Assembly: GCA_965213525.1 (NCBI GenBank)
Contig: OZ243889.1
Span: forward strand, 1,860,001-1,924,000
Source: G965213525 sp965213525
GTDB lineage: Bacteria > Actinomycetota > Acidimicrobiia > Acidimicrobiales > Poriferisodalaceae
Length of the DNA: 64,000 bases
Direction: 5' to 3'
Made by a program: the position numbers and the translations under genes. A model generated the notes under the pieces. The model ran no database searches, had not been told where the DNA came from, and saw only the letters and a list, made by a program, of their open reading frames with translations. The number at the start of each line of letters is the position of its first letter. The stretch's first letter is position 1. Below, in pieces: positions 7,561-15,567 of this stretch.

Positions 7561-9375
7561 TCACCCACGGTCGGCCCCGTCCGTGTCGGAGCCATCCGAT
7601 GGACGGCGCACGATGAAGTCGCCGATCACCAGGTGGTCCAACCCGGTGGCGAGGAAGCACCCCAGGGCATCCACGGGGGAGCAGACGATCGGCTCCCCGG
7701 CGACGTTGAAGGACGTGTTGACGAGGCACGGGGTGCCCGTCAGGTCGGTGAACGCCCTGAGCAGTTCGGCGAGGAGCGGGTTGCCGTCGTCGGTGACGGT
7801 CTGGATGCGGGCCGTGCCGTCCACGTGGCAGGCGCCCCTGACCTGGTCCAGGTGCTCCTCGCGGACGGGGAACACGAAGGTCATGTAGGGCGAGGCACGC
7901 TTCTTGCCCATCTCGAACACTTGGGGGGCGAGCTCCTCCAGTACGACGGGAGCGAACGGTCGGAAGCGCTCCCGGTGCTTGATGCGCTCGTTGATCAGGT
8001 CCTTCACGCCGGGGCGACTTGGGTCGGCGAGGATGCTTCGGTTGCCGAGGGCCCTCGGCCCGTACTCGGTGCGCCCCTGGAACCACCCGAGGACGCTGCC
8101 GTCGCAGAGCAGCTGCGCCGTCTCGGCCGCCACCTCGCCGGGCTCGACCTCCCGCCACTCGATCTCGTGGGCGGACTTCTGGAGCGCCATGAGGATCTCC
8201 TCACGGCAGAACTCCGGCCCCAGGTAGGGCGATCGACCGACCCGGGGTTCGTCGCCGACCTCCCGGCTGGCGTGGAGGGCCGCCCCCAGCGCGACGCCGA
8301 CGTCGGACGCTCCGAAGCTGACCTCGATGTCCTGGAACCCGGATCGCTGCAGCAGCTTGGAGTTGTTGACGCAGTTGAGCGCCAGTCCCCCCTCGAACAC
8401 GAGCCGGGGGAGATCGCTGCGTCGCTCGAGGACGCCGAGCTGGGCGGCGGTGGCGACCTCGATCATCTCCTGGGCCGCGCAGGCCACCCGGACACGAACC
8501 TCGAAGTCCTCCCGCTCCTCTGGCCCGATGCCGAAGATGCGGTCGAACAGCTCGTAGTAGGTCGGCACGGCGCTCGCCGGGTAGGGGATCTGGTAGGCCC
8601 CGTCCGGGCCGACGTCGACCACGTGCACGAGGAAGGGGTTCACCTCGGGCGGCGCGCCGTAGCCCGCCAGGCCCATCACCTTGTACTCGTCGTTGTTCGG
8701 CACGAACCCGAGGTAGCGGGTCACGACGGAGAAGAGCATCGCCAGCGAGTGCCGCGACTCGACGCTCAGTTCGTCGAACACCCGCAGCTCGCCGTCGCGG
8801 ACCTCGCCCATGATCGCCGACAACCACTCGGCCCGGCCGTCGCTGACGAGGAAGGCCCGGTCCCCTCCGCCGGCCACGTGGTAGCCGGTCATCAGGTGGG
8901 CGATGTGGTGGGGCACGAAGACGAGCTCGTCCGGGTCGAGCCGGTGCCCGGTGTGGTCGTGGAAGTCGGCCAGGATCGCCTCGGGGCTGAACATGGCGTC
9001 GTAGGTCTCCGCCAGCCGCCCGAGCCGGGCGAACTTCTCGCCGGTCGACGCGCTGCGGTCGTCGGTGATCTCGGCGATCCACCTGTCGAGGACGTCGTCG
9101 GAGAAGTGCCACGGGAAGGCCACGAGGTCGACGTCGTCGAGCGTGACCGATCCCTGCTCCAGGCACCAGCGCAGCGACTCCTCGGGAAACCTCGAGGTCT
9201 TCTTCTTGCGGTTGAGCCGCTCCTCCTCGACGGCGGCCACCAGCTCGCCGTCGATGACCAGCGCCGCACCGGAGTCATGACCGAAGAGGAGGTTCCGGTC
9301 GATCCCGGTCGCACGGTAGAGGCGTGCGAACAGCTCGGCCGACCGACCGAACCCGTTGTAGCCCAGGACGATCAT
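7561..9375 (-). CDS. NodU/CmcH-family O- or N-carbamoyltransferase
   Basis: A full-length 604-residue carbamoyltransferase. The N-terminal Kae1-like domain has GHDSGAAL (residues 32-39), EEERLNRKK and the metal-binding HHIAH (156-160). The C-terminal YrdC-like signature GRTEYGPRALGNRSI (434-448) and PCLVNTSFNVAGEP complete both active sites. The family makes carbamoyl-adenylate from carbamoyl phosphate and ATP and moves the carbamoyl group onto an alcohol or, in some cases, an amine. ATG at 9373-9375 follows GGGAG. It is the last gene of the cluster, consistent with a late tailoring step that adds a urethane or urea to the product. Confidence 0.9.
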   Translation of the reverse strand: MIVLGYNGFGRSAELFARLYRATGIDRNLLFGHDSGAALVIDGELVAAVEEERLNRKKKTSRFPEESLRWCLEQGSVTLDDVDLVAFPWHFSDDVLDRWIAEITDDRSASTGEKFARLGRLAETYDAMFSPEAILADFHDHTGHRLDPDELVFVPHHIAHLMTGYHVAGGGDRAFLVSDGRAEWLSAIMGEVRDGELRVFDELSVESRHSLAMLFSVVTRYLGFVPNNDEYKVMGLAGYGAPPEVNPFLVHVVDVGPDGAYQIPYPASAVPTYYELFDRIFGIGPEEREDFEVRVRVACAAQEMIEVATAAQLGVLERRSDLPRLVFEGGLALNCVNNSKLLQRSGFQDIEVSFGASDVGVALGAALHASREVGDEPRVGRSPYLGPEFCREEILMALQKSAHEIEWREVEPGEVAAETAQLLCDGSVLGWFQGRTEYGPRALGNRSILADPSRPGVKDLINERIKHRERFRPFAPVVLEELAPQVFEMGKKRASPYMTFVFPVREEHLDQVRGACHVDGTARIQTVTDDGNPLLAELLRAFTDLTGTPCLVNTSFNVAGEPIVCSPVDALGCFLATGLDHLVIGDFIVRRPSDGSDTDGADRG

Positions 9376-9406
9376 CGGTTGCTCCCTTCGGGGTCCCTCA
9401 TGGCGG

Positions 9407-10213
9407 TCACCGCGTTCCCGCCGACATGAGGTGTCCGGCGGGATCGGTGATGGTCGAGTACAGCTCCGGGCGCCGTGCCCAGAGCCCGAACCAGAGCGTC
9501 TGCTGGAAGCGGAGGTCGGGCGTTCGGAGGTACCGGATCCGGTCCAGGTCCACCGTCGCCGCGAAGACCCCCTCCTCGTTGCCGGCCTCGACGAGGAAGC
9601 CGTCGGGCATGGCGATCGCGCTCCCGCCGTGGCTGCGCGTGCTGAGCGACCCGGCCAGGGCGACGGCGACGCTGTTGAGCGTGGCGATGCCCCAGACGGC
9701 CGCCCGCTGGGCGTCGACGTCGCCCCCCGTGAGCGCCCCGGCCACGAGCAGCAGCTCGGCCCCGCCAAGGCACTGGATGCGGGGTGGTTCCTGCAGCCAG
9801 ACGTCGGGGCCGAGGAGGACGCCGACCGTGCCGACGTCGGTCTCGACCACGGGGAACTCCTCGCCGGTGCCCGTCGTGCCGTCGGTGATGACGGGTCGGG
9901 CGACCTCGGCGCACACCGACCCCGACCGGTCGAGCAGCCGCGCCACCTGGACCCGGCCGTCGGCACCATCCTCTGGCCACGATCCGGTCAGGACGTGGGT
10001 GCGTCGGCTCCGGGCAAGCGACGCCAGCCGCTCGAGGCACCGCTCTTGCTGCGACGGCGACGGCGAGCCTCCGTCCTCCCCGTCGAAGGCGCCCTCGGGG
10101 AGGACCACGAACGACGCGCTGGGGTCGACCCGGCGCTCGAGGTCGTCGAGCACCGCGGCGGTGGTGGTGGCCGAGTCGGCGCGGCGTCGGTGCTGCGCGA
10201 CGACGACGGTCAC
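9407..10213 (-). CDS. Nitrilase-fold protein lacking the catalytic Cys and Lys
   Basis: A 268-residue protein of the carbon-nitrogen hydrolase fold. The first catalytic Glu is kept in VVLPEGAF (Glu40). The Lys region reads CAEVARPVIT, with no Lys. The nucleophile motif, normally G-V-x-I-C-Y-D, reads GVLLGPDVW, with Gly135 where Cys belongs. Amidase or nitrilase chemistry through a thiol is therefore not possible by the known mechanism. It is most similar to the protein at 20768-21592 (shared AQHRRRADS start and EPPRIQC). GTG at 10211-10213 follows GAGGAG. The role is unknown; a binding or scaffold role, or a new chemistry, is open. Confidence 0.75.
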   Translation of the reverse strand: MTVVVAQHRRRADSATTTAAVLDDLERRVDPSASFVVLPEGAFDGEDGGSPSPSQQERCLERLASLARSRRTHVLTGSWPEDGADGRVQVARLLDRSGSVCAEVARPVITDGTTGTGEEFPVVETDVGTVGVLLGPDVWLQEPPRIQCLGGAELLLVAGALTGGDVDAQRAAVWGIATLNSVAVALAGSLSTRSHGGSAIAMPDGFLVEAGNEEGVFAATVDLDRIRYLRTPDLRFQQTLWFGLWARRPELYSTITDPAGHLMSAGTR

Positions 10214-10244
10214 GGTGTGTTGCTCCTCGTGCACGGGTTCAGGT

Positions 10245-10661
10245 TCATCGGACCGGCTCGGGCGCCGTCGGCCAGATCGTGAGGATGTCCGAGATGACCC
10301 TCGACCGGCGGAACCCGGGGTCGAGCTTCGCTCCGGTGAGGTCGGCGCCACTGAGGTCGGCACCGTCCAGGTCAGCGGCGACGAGGGTGGCGTCGCCCAT
10401 CTCGGCCTTGATGAGGTACGCCTCGACCAGGTCGCAGCCGGTGAGGTCGGCGCCCCGCAGGTCGGCGGCGATGAGGTAGGCCTCGCTCAGCGTCGCGCCG
10501 GTCAGATCGGCGCCGGCGAGGTCGGCGCCCTGGAGGTCCGCCCCCCTGAGGGCGGCGGCTCGCAGGTCGGGACGGAACCGTCCCTTCGCCCTCTGGGCTC
10601 GGGCGTGTTCGTTCCACTCGCTCGGACCCCGGGTCAGGATCTCCTCGTCGGTGCTGTGCAC
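10245..10661 (-). CDS. Pentapeptide-repeat protein
   Basis: A 138-residue protein. From about residue 30 to 115 it is made of A(D/A/T)L-x-x repeats (RGADLQGADLAGADLTGATL and similar), forming the right-handed quadrilateral beta helix of pentapeptide proteins. Known relatives such as Qnr and MfpA mimic DNA and protect gyrase; others have no known role. Here it sits between an acyltransferase-like gene and a pseudo-nitrilase in a cluster that also encodes an AlkD-like glycosylase. A self-protection role is plausible but unproven. The GTG start at 10659-10661 is the only sensible one. Confidence 0.85.
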   Translation of the reverse strand: MHSTDEEILTRGPSEWNEHARAQRAKGRFRPDLRAAALRGADLQGADLAGADLTGATLSEAYLIAADLRGADLTGCDLVEAYLIKAEMGDATLVAADLDGADLSGADLTGAKLDPGFRRSRVISDILTIWPTAPEPVR

Positions 10662-10675
10662 GTGAAACCCCGTTC

Positions 10676-11710
10676 CTAGAGGGCGACGACGGCGGCGAGC
10701 GCCTGCGTCTCGAGGTGAGACGCCGCCTCAGCGGTCTCGATGACGACACCCACCAGCTCGTGGAGCTCGGACGAGGAGCCGTGGACGGCCCCGGCCAGCA
10801 GCGCCACGCCCAGCTGGTGCCAGCGCTCGCCGCTGGCGGCGAACAGGCCGGCCGCCTGGCGGTAGGGCTCACAGCCGGTCGCGTCGGCTACCCGGTCCAA
10901 GAACCTCGCGACCATCGGCCGGAAGAGCCCGCCCCCGGTCCCGAAGGACTCGATCTGTCGGCCGAGGTAGGCGAGCTGGCGTCCGAGCGCGCTGGTGGCG
11001 GTGACCCGACCGTCCAGGTCGACGTCCTCGACGTCGCCCTGCTTGGTCTCGGGCCAGCGCCGGGCGGTCGTCCTGAGCGCCTTCAGTCCCGGCACGCCGA
11101 GGTTGCGGTTGCCGGGCTTGAGGACGTTGCGGCACGTGGTGCGCACCGCCACCGGTCCCACCAGGTCGAGGCGAAGGTCGGCGCGCCCGGGACCGAAGGT
11201 GTGGGTCACGTGGTTCGGGTTGAGCGGCGGCGAGGCAGTGCTCCCCCGGGCGTCGTCGAGGTCCGCGCCGTCGATCACCACCGGTGCGTCAAGTGCGGGG
11301 TCAGAGACCTCGAAGCTGCCGTCGACGGCCCGGACGACGTTCACGAAGTACCCGCCGAACGCCGCCCGTCCCTGCAGGCCCCAGTGGGGGAGCCGGCCGA
11401 TGTCGACCCGCACCATCACCGCCGGCACGTCGTCGAGCAGCTCGGCGAGCCCGGCGGCGGTCCGCGGCGCCCGGGTCTGCACCTCGATGCCCATGAGGCG
11501 GGCGGCCCGCAGCGGCATGATCTCCTGCTTGCCGACGACCACGTCGGGTTCGCCGCCGGCAGCCGGGAAGAACGAGAGACCGAACCCACCGTCCAACCCG
11601 AACACGTCGTCCTCGGCCACGTCGTGGCCGTTGGCGGCGAGGATGTTGACCTGGCAGGCGCTCTCGCAGTGCAGGCCCGGGCGGTGGACGTACGTCGCGG
11701 TCCGGGTCAC
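10676..11710 (-). CDS. BtrH-like protein (paralogue 1)
   Basis: A 344-residue protein with the BtrH N-terminal domain. It opens TYVHRPGLHCESACQVNIL, with the predicted nucleophile Cys15 in the G-x-HCES motif, then DVFGLDGGFGLSFF. BtrH of butirosin biosynthesis moves a gamma-glutamyl-aminohydroxybutyryl group from a carrier protein to an amino sugar; the fold is papain/C39-like. The C-terminal half is helical and includes GTGGGLFRPMVARFLD, which recurs in the two paralogues of this cluster. The GTG start overlaps the preceding stop by 4 bp. An acyl-transfer role forming an amide bond is inferred; no carrier protein is seen. Confidence 0.75.
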   Translation of the reverse strand: MTRTATYVHRPGLHCESACQVNILAANGHDVAEDDVFGLDGGFGLSFFPAAGGEPDVVVGKQEIMPLRAARLMGIEVQTRAPRTAAGLAELLDDVPAVMVRVDIGRLPHWGLQGRAAFGGYFVNVVRAVDGSFEVSDPALDAPVVIDGADLDDARGSTASPPLNPNHVTHTFGPGRADLRLDLVGPVAVRTTCRNVLKPGNRNLGVPGLKALRTTARRWPETKQGDVEDVDLDGRVTATSALGRQLAYLGRQIESFGTGGGLFRPMVARFLDRVADATGCEPYRQAAGLFAASGERWHQLGVALLAGAVHGSSSELHELVGVVIETAEAASHLETQALAAVVAL

Positions 11711-12468
11711 CGCTCGGCCCCGCTCCCCAGCGCCATCAGCTCGGCCCGCCGGGCGGGCTCCATCTTCTCGACGGCGTAGCGGAAGGTCGGTCGCGACATC
11801 TCGGCGTGCCACCTCGAGAGGAAGTCCGCGACCTCCTCTGGGTGGACCCCGGCGGTGACCTTGAGCAGCCAGCCGCACCCCTTCTGCACGTAGTCGTCCT
11901 CGTCGTGCATGAGCCGGGTGCAGTTGTCGAGGACGTGCTCCACCGGGAGCTCGTAGATCGTGCGGCCGACCTTGCGCCTGACGAACTTGACCACCGCCAC
12001 GTTCGCCGCCCGTCGGGCCCACGGCGAGTCGAGGTGGAGCCACTCCTGGGTCCGGGGGATCAGGTCCAGGTGGCCGAGGAAGAACGGGTAGAGGAGCTTG
12101 AGGCACAGGTCATCGCACTGGGCCCAGTTGGTGACCGCCTCCTCCAGCCAAGTCCGGGCGTGGTCGAGCAGCTCTTCGCCCAGACCCCGCCTCGCCACCT
12201 TGTGGAGGAGGGCGAAGCCGAGGAGCACCTCCTCGTGGTGGGCCGCGCCGAGGACGAGCTCGTCAGCCAGCAGGAGCCGGTCACCGGGTTCGAGGTCGGG
12301 CCGGTCCCGCACGAACCGGTCGGCGATCCCGGCCACCTCGGCGTTGGGCACGCCGATGGCCACGACCTCCTGCGGGAAGTACCGCTGGAGGCCGTCGACG
12401 AACGTCGGGTCGGCCTGGCGGGCCAGTGCGGCGCGGAGCTGGTCGGCCCTCCCGTCGACGTCGATCAC
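11707..12468 (-). CDS. AlkD-like DNA glycosylase (HEAT-repeat), probable self-resistance
   Basis: A 253-residue all-helical HEAT-like protein of the AlkD family. The signature NWAQCDDLCLKLLYPFF (from about residue 114) matches the family W-x-x-x-D region that supplies the catalytic Asp (119 or 120). WARRAANVAVVKFVRR and KGCGWLLKV match later repeats. Family enzymes excise N3- and N7-alkylated purines without flipping the base. YtkR2 of the yatakemycin cluster excises drug-adenine adducts as self-resistance. Placement inside the operon, with GTGA overlaps on both sides, argues for that role here rather than housekeeping repair. Confidence 0.8.
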   Translation of the reverse strand: MIDVDGRADQLRAALARQADPTFVDGLQRYFPQEVVAIGVPNAEVAGIADRFVRDRPDLEPGDRLLLADELVLGAAHHEEVLLGFALLHKVARRGLGEELLDHARTWLEEAVTNWAQCDDLCLKLLYPFFLGHLDLIPRTQEWLHLDSPWARRAANVAVVKFVRRKVGRTIYELPVEHVLDNCTRLMHDEDDYVQKGCGWLLKVTAGVHPEEVADFLSRWHAEMSRPTFRYAVEKMEPARRAELMALGSGAER

Positions 12469-13964
12469 GCCCGCACCCGGACGCCGAGCTCGACCGGACG
12501 GACCGACGTCTTCGGCGCGCGCTGCAGCCGCGGCTTGTCCTGCATCGTGTACGCGTGCTCCTGGTGCATGTCGGCCACCGCCCGGCGGGTGAGCTCCGCA
12601 CGATCGTTGAGCGATTGGCCTCCCAGGCCCCACCACAGGTACCAGTTCTTGTGGGAGAGGTAGGAGCTCCGGACGTAGTCGAGCGTGGCCGGGTCGGCCA
12701 GGATCTCGGGCTCGACGTAGTAGGCGGGAACGAAGGTGCTCTGACCCTCTTCGAGGATCCCCACGCTGATGGCCTGCTCCAGCAGCTTGGTCCCGCTGAG
12801 GATCCTGATCCCGAGGTTGGCGTAGATCTGAGCCGGGTGGAGGAACTTCTCGGTGAACTCGATGGAGTTGCGCAGCGCCGCTGCTGTCTCCCCCGGGCCC
12901 CCGAGGAACACGCACTGGGTGTGCTCGATGTTGCTGCGGGTGAAGAGCTCGTCCACCTCGACGACGCGGTCGAGGTCAAAGCCCTTCATCAGGTTCGAGA
13001 GCGCCTCGTCGGTGAGGGCGTCGGTCCCGATGTCGACCCGGATGCACCCCGCCGCCTCCAGCAGGTCCACGAACTCCGGCGTGACGGCGTTGGGGGTCAG
13101 CTGGCAGTACCAGGGGACGTCGAGCTTGGCCCGGATCATCTCCAGACAGACCGACTCGGCGTAGTCGAGGGGGAAGTTGAAGGTCGCGTCGACGATCTCG
13201 AACTCCTTGACCTCGGGGTTCTCCGCCATCGCCCGCTGGATCTCGGCGACGACGGCCTCGGGCTCCTTGAACCGGTTCCCCTTTCCCTCGGTCTTGCGGA
13301 TGATGCAGTAGGAGCAGTAGAGCTTGCAGCCCCGCTTGGTCTGCAGCGTCTCGATCGCCGGCTGGGTCTCGCGGGTCAGGTCCGACGCAGCCGAGACGCC
13401 CTCCTGGAAGTACCGCGGGTCATAGACGCTGCGGTCCGGTTCCAGCGCCCCCAGGTCGAAGCCGGAGTTGGCGTCGTTCTGGCAGTAGCGGCCGAGCTCG
13501 TCCAAGTAGCACAGGCCCGAGACCGACTCGAGGGACCCATCGTGCTCGAGGTGCTGCATGAGCTGGACGATCCCGATCTCGCCCTCGCCGGCGATGCCGT
13601 AGTCCGGCTGTGCGTACTCGAAGAACTCGAAGGGCTCCACCGAGAAGCCGGACCCGCCGAGCACCACCTTCGCCGACGTGTACTTGCGGACGCAGCGGAC
13701 GATCTTCTCCGTCATCGGCCCGAAGAAGATCGGGTCGACGAACGTGAGGTTGTCGAGGTTGCGGACGGCGATGCCGACGACGTCGTAGTCCGCTGAGGTC
13801 AGCTGCTCCCGCACCGCTTTCAGCTCACGGGGCTCCCAGAGCAGGTCGAGGACGTCGACGTCGTGGCCCACCCGCTTCAGCGCGGCGCTGATGTAGGCCA
13901 TGCCGATGGGCAACGCCGGTCGCGGCACCCTGATCTTGTTGGTCGAGATGAGCAGCACTCGCAC
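12465..13964 (-). CDS. Radical SAM enzyme with B12-binding-like N-terminal domain
   Basis: A 499-residue protein. Residues 1-140 form a Rossmann-type B12-binding-like domain (MRVLLISTNK, LPIGMAYISAALK, ADYDVVGIAVR, KVVLGGSGFS) without a DxHxxG lower-ligand motif, as is usual in this class. The radical SAM core carries CKLYCSYC (Cys213, 217 and 220), binding the 4Fe-4S cluster that cleaves SAM. Members perform methyl transfer to unactivated carbons, ring contraction or C-C bond formation. The GTG at 13962-13964 follows GGAGGAG. The substrate is presumably an aromatic intermediate of this cluster. Confidence 0.88.
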   Translation of the reverse strand: MRVLLISTNKIRVPRPALPIGMAYISAALKRVGHDVDVLDLLWEPRELKAVREQLTSADYDVVGIAVRNLDNLTFVDPIFFGPMTEKIVRCVRKYTSAKVVLGGSGFSVEPFEFFEYAQPDYGIAGEGEIGIVQLMQHLEHDGSLESVSGLCYLDELGRYCQNDANSGFDLGALEPDRSVYDPRYFQEGVSAASDLTRETQPAIETLQTKRGCKLYCSYCIIRKTEGKGNRFKEPEAVVAEIQRAMAENPEVKEFEIVDATFNFPLDYAESVCLEMIRAKLDVPWYCQLTPNAVTPEFVDLLEAAGCIRVDIGTDALTDEALSNLMKGFDLDRVVEVDELFTRSNIEHTQCVFLGGPGETAAALRNSIEFTEKFLHPAQIYANLGIRILSGTKLLEQAISVGILEEGQSTFVPAYYVEPEILADPATLDYVRSSYLSHKNWYLWWGLGGQSLNDRAELTRRAVADMHQEHAYTMQDKPRLQRAPKTSVRPVELGVRVRA

Positions 13965-13968
13965 GGGT

Positions 13969-14859
13969 TCACTCCTCCGTTGCGCCGACGGCGACGGGCT
14001 CGGCGAAGGGTGCCGAGGTGTCGACCGGACGCCAGTAGGTGGTCGGTTGCAGGTCGTTCAGCAGGGTCGCCTTCGCGCGATACCGACGCATCCGGTCCAG
14101 GTCGACCTCGACGGTGGCGACGCCCTCCTCCAGCGCGTCGAGCACGACCATCCGCTCGTCGCCGTCGATGAAGTCGAAGCGCTCTGACTCGAGGAACAGC
14201 GGGTCGGCCAGGATCTGGCTGCGGCCCATGTACCGGAACCCGGCGTAGAGGTTGCTCCCGACGCCCGAGGCGAACGCCAGGATGCACTCGGCGTCGACGG
14301 TGCGCACCGGGAGCCGCAGCTCGGCGAGGTAGACGAACATCTCGGGCACCAGGGCCGAGCAGACGATGACGTCGACCCCCCGCCGGGCGTACTCGCGGGC
14401 GGCCTCGGGGAAGTTGACGTCGTAGCCCTGCATGAGGCCGACCCGCCCGAACGGGAGGTCGAAGGTCGGGTACTCGCTCCCGCTCGACAGGTAGCGGCTC
14501 TCGAGCTCGTGGCAGTGCACCCGCCGGTAGCGACCGATCAGCCCGAGCTCGGGATCGATGATGACCGACGTGCTGTAGTACCGGCCGTCGTCGCCACGTT
14601 CGAGGAGCCCGGCCACGAGGTGGGCGCCGGCCTCCCTCGCCACGTCGGAGAGCTCGTCGGTCTCGGGGCCGGGGATCGGCACGGAGACGTCGGCGACCTC
14701 GAGGATGTTGCCGGAGGTGAGGTAGGCCTCCGGTAGGCAGATCAGGTCGGCGCCCTGTGCAGCCGCCTGACGGACGTAGCGAGTCGCCCGCCGCTGGTTC
14801 GAGGCGTTGCGCCCCAGCTTCGACTCCATCTGCACCACGGCGATCGTGACCGTCGACAT
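13969..14859 (-). CDS. Nitrilase-fold protein lacking catalytic Cys and Lys
   Basis: A 296-residue carbon-nitrogen-hydrolase-fold protein. Glu44 in CLPEAYL is kept. The usual Y-R-K-x-H-L is YRRVHCHEL (Arg113 for Lys). The usual IC-Y-D nucleophile loop is GLMQGYDVNFPEAAR (Gly145 for Cys), while the rest of that loop is well conserved. The conserved surroundings indicate selection for fold and perhaps ligand binding with deliberate loss of the nucleophile. ATG at 14857-14859 overlaps the stop of the methyltransferase by 1 bp; a GTG one codon earlier is possible. Confidence 0.78.
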   Translation of the reverse strand: MSTVTIAVVQMESKLGRNASNQRRATRYVRQAAAQGADLICLPEAYLTSGNILEVADVSVPIPGPETDELSDVAREAGAHLVAGLLERGDDGRYYSTSVIIDPELGLIGRYRRVHCHELESRYLSSGSEYPTFDLPFGRVGLMQGYDVNFPEAAREYARRGVDVIVCSALVPEMFVYLAELRLPVRTVDAECILAFASGVGSNLYAGFRYMGRSQILADPLFLESERFDFIDGDERMVVLDALEEGVATVEVDLDRMRRYRAKATLLNDLQPTTYWRPVDTSAPFAEPVAVGATEE

Positions 14860-15563
14860 CACCCCACCCCCGGGACGACGGGCGCAGAGGAGATGACCAG
14901 TCCGAGGTCCTCCTCGACGACGTGCCAGTCAGACAGGCCGGCCTCCTGCACCAGCTCGAGCGCCTCGGCGTGGCTGTAGCCCGACTGCAGGGATCGCATG
15001 AACTGTTCGCCACCCTCCTTCACGAACTGGAGGATGAAGGTGATGTGGCCCTCCTCGGCGAGGCGGTTGACGTCTTCGATCACGACGAGGCCGTTCGACT
15101 TGCAGATGCGGGCGCACTCCTTGAGCACCTGCACGGGGCGCCGCCAGCGGTGCAGGGACGAGAAGGAGAAGACGATGTCCGCCGAGTCATCCTCGAACGG
15201 CAACCGGCTGAGCTTGGCCAGCTCGAACTCGACGTCACCGGTCATGTTGGCCCAGATCCCGAGGGTGAGGTTCTCCTCTGCCACCTCCACGAGGTTCTCG
15301 ACCTCGTCGACGCCGGAGAAGGCGACCTCGGGGAGCCGCCCGGCGAGGTGCAGGGAGAGCAGACCGGTGTTGAACCCGATCTCCACGAAGTCGGTCATCC
15401 CCTCCCTGGCGTTGGCCAGGACCCGATCGGCGGGCCGCTTGTAGGCCATCAGGGCCGAGCGACGCATCCCGAGGTCATAGGTGCGGGCCAGGTCGAGGCT
15501 GTCGAAGGGCGCCTCCAGGGGGACGCGCGTCGACAGGTTCAGGAGCGGTGCGTCGGTGATCAT
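14859..15563 (-). CDS. SAM-dependent methyltransferase, partner of the HemN-like enzyme
   Basis: A 234-residue class I methyltransferase. Motif I is FVEIGFNTGLLSL, motif II is around DVEFELAKLSRLPF, and DIVFSFSSLHRWRRP is the typical post-II strand. It begins 4 bp after the stop of the HemN-like radical SAM gene and overlaps the next gene by 1 bp. In CC-1065 biosynthesis a HemN-like radical SAM enzyme and an adjacent methyltransferase (C10P and C10Q) act in sequence to build a cyclopropane. The same arrangement is present here. That role is an inference from gene pairing, not from a diagnostic residue. Confidence 0.82.
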   Translation of the reverse strand: MITDAPLLNLSTRVPLEAPFDSLDLARTYDLGMRRSALMAYKRPADRVLANAREGMTDFVEIGFNTGLLSLHLAGRLPEVAFSGVDEVENLVEVAEENLTLGIWANMTGDVEFELAKLSRLPFEDDSADIVFSFSSLHRWRRPVQVLKECARICKSNGLVVIEDVNRLAEEGHITFILQFVKEGGEQFMRSLQSGYSHAEALELVQEAGLSDWHVVEEDLGLVISSAPVVPGVG

Positions 15564-15567
15564 GGTC

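Noticed and set aside
7345..9429. 694-codon open frame on the plus strand opposite the carbamoyltransferase gene
   Set aside because: It reads as Asp/Val/Gly/Leu-rich sequence with no motif, typical of the reverse strand of a G+C-rich gene; the minus strand encodes a complete known enzyme.
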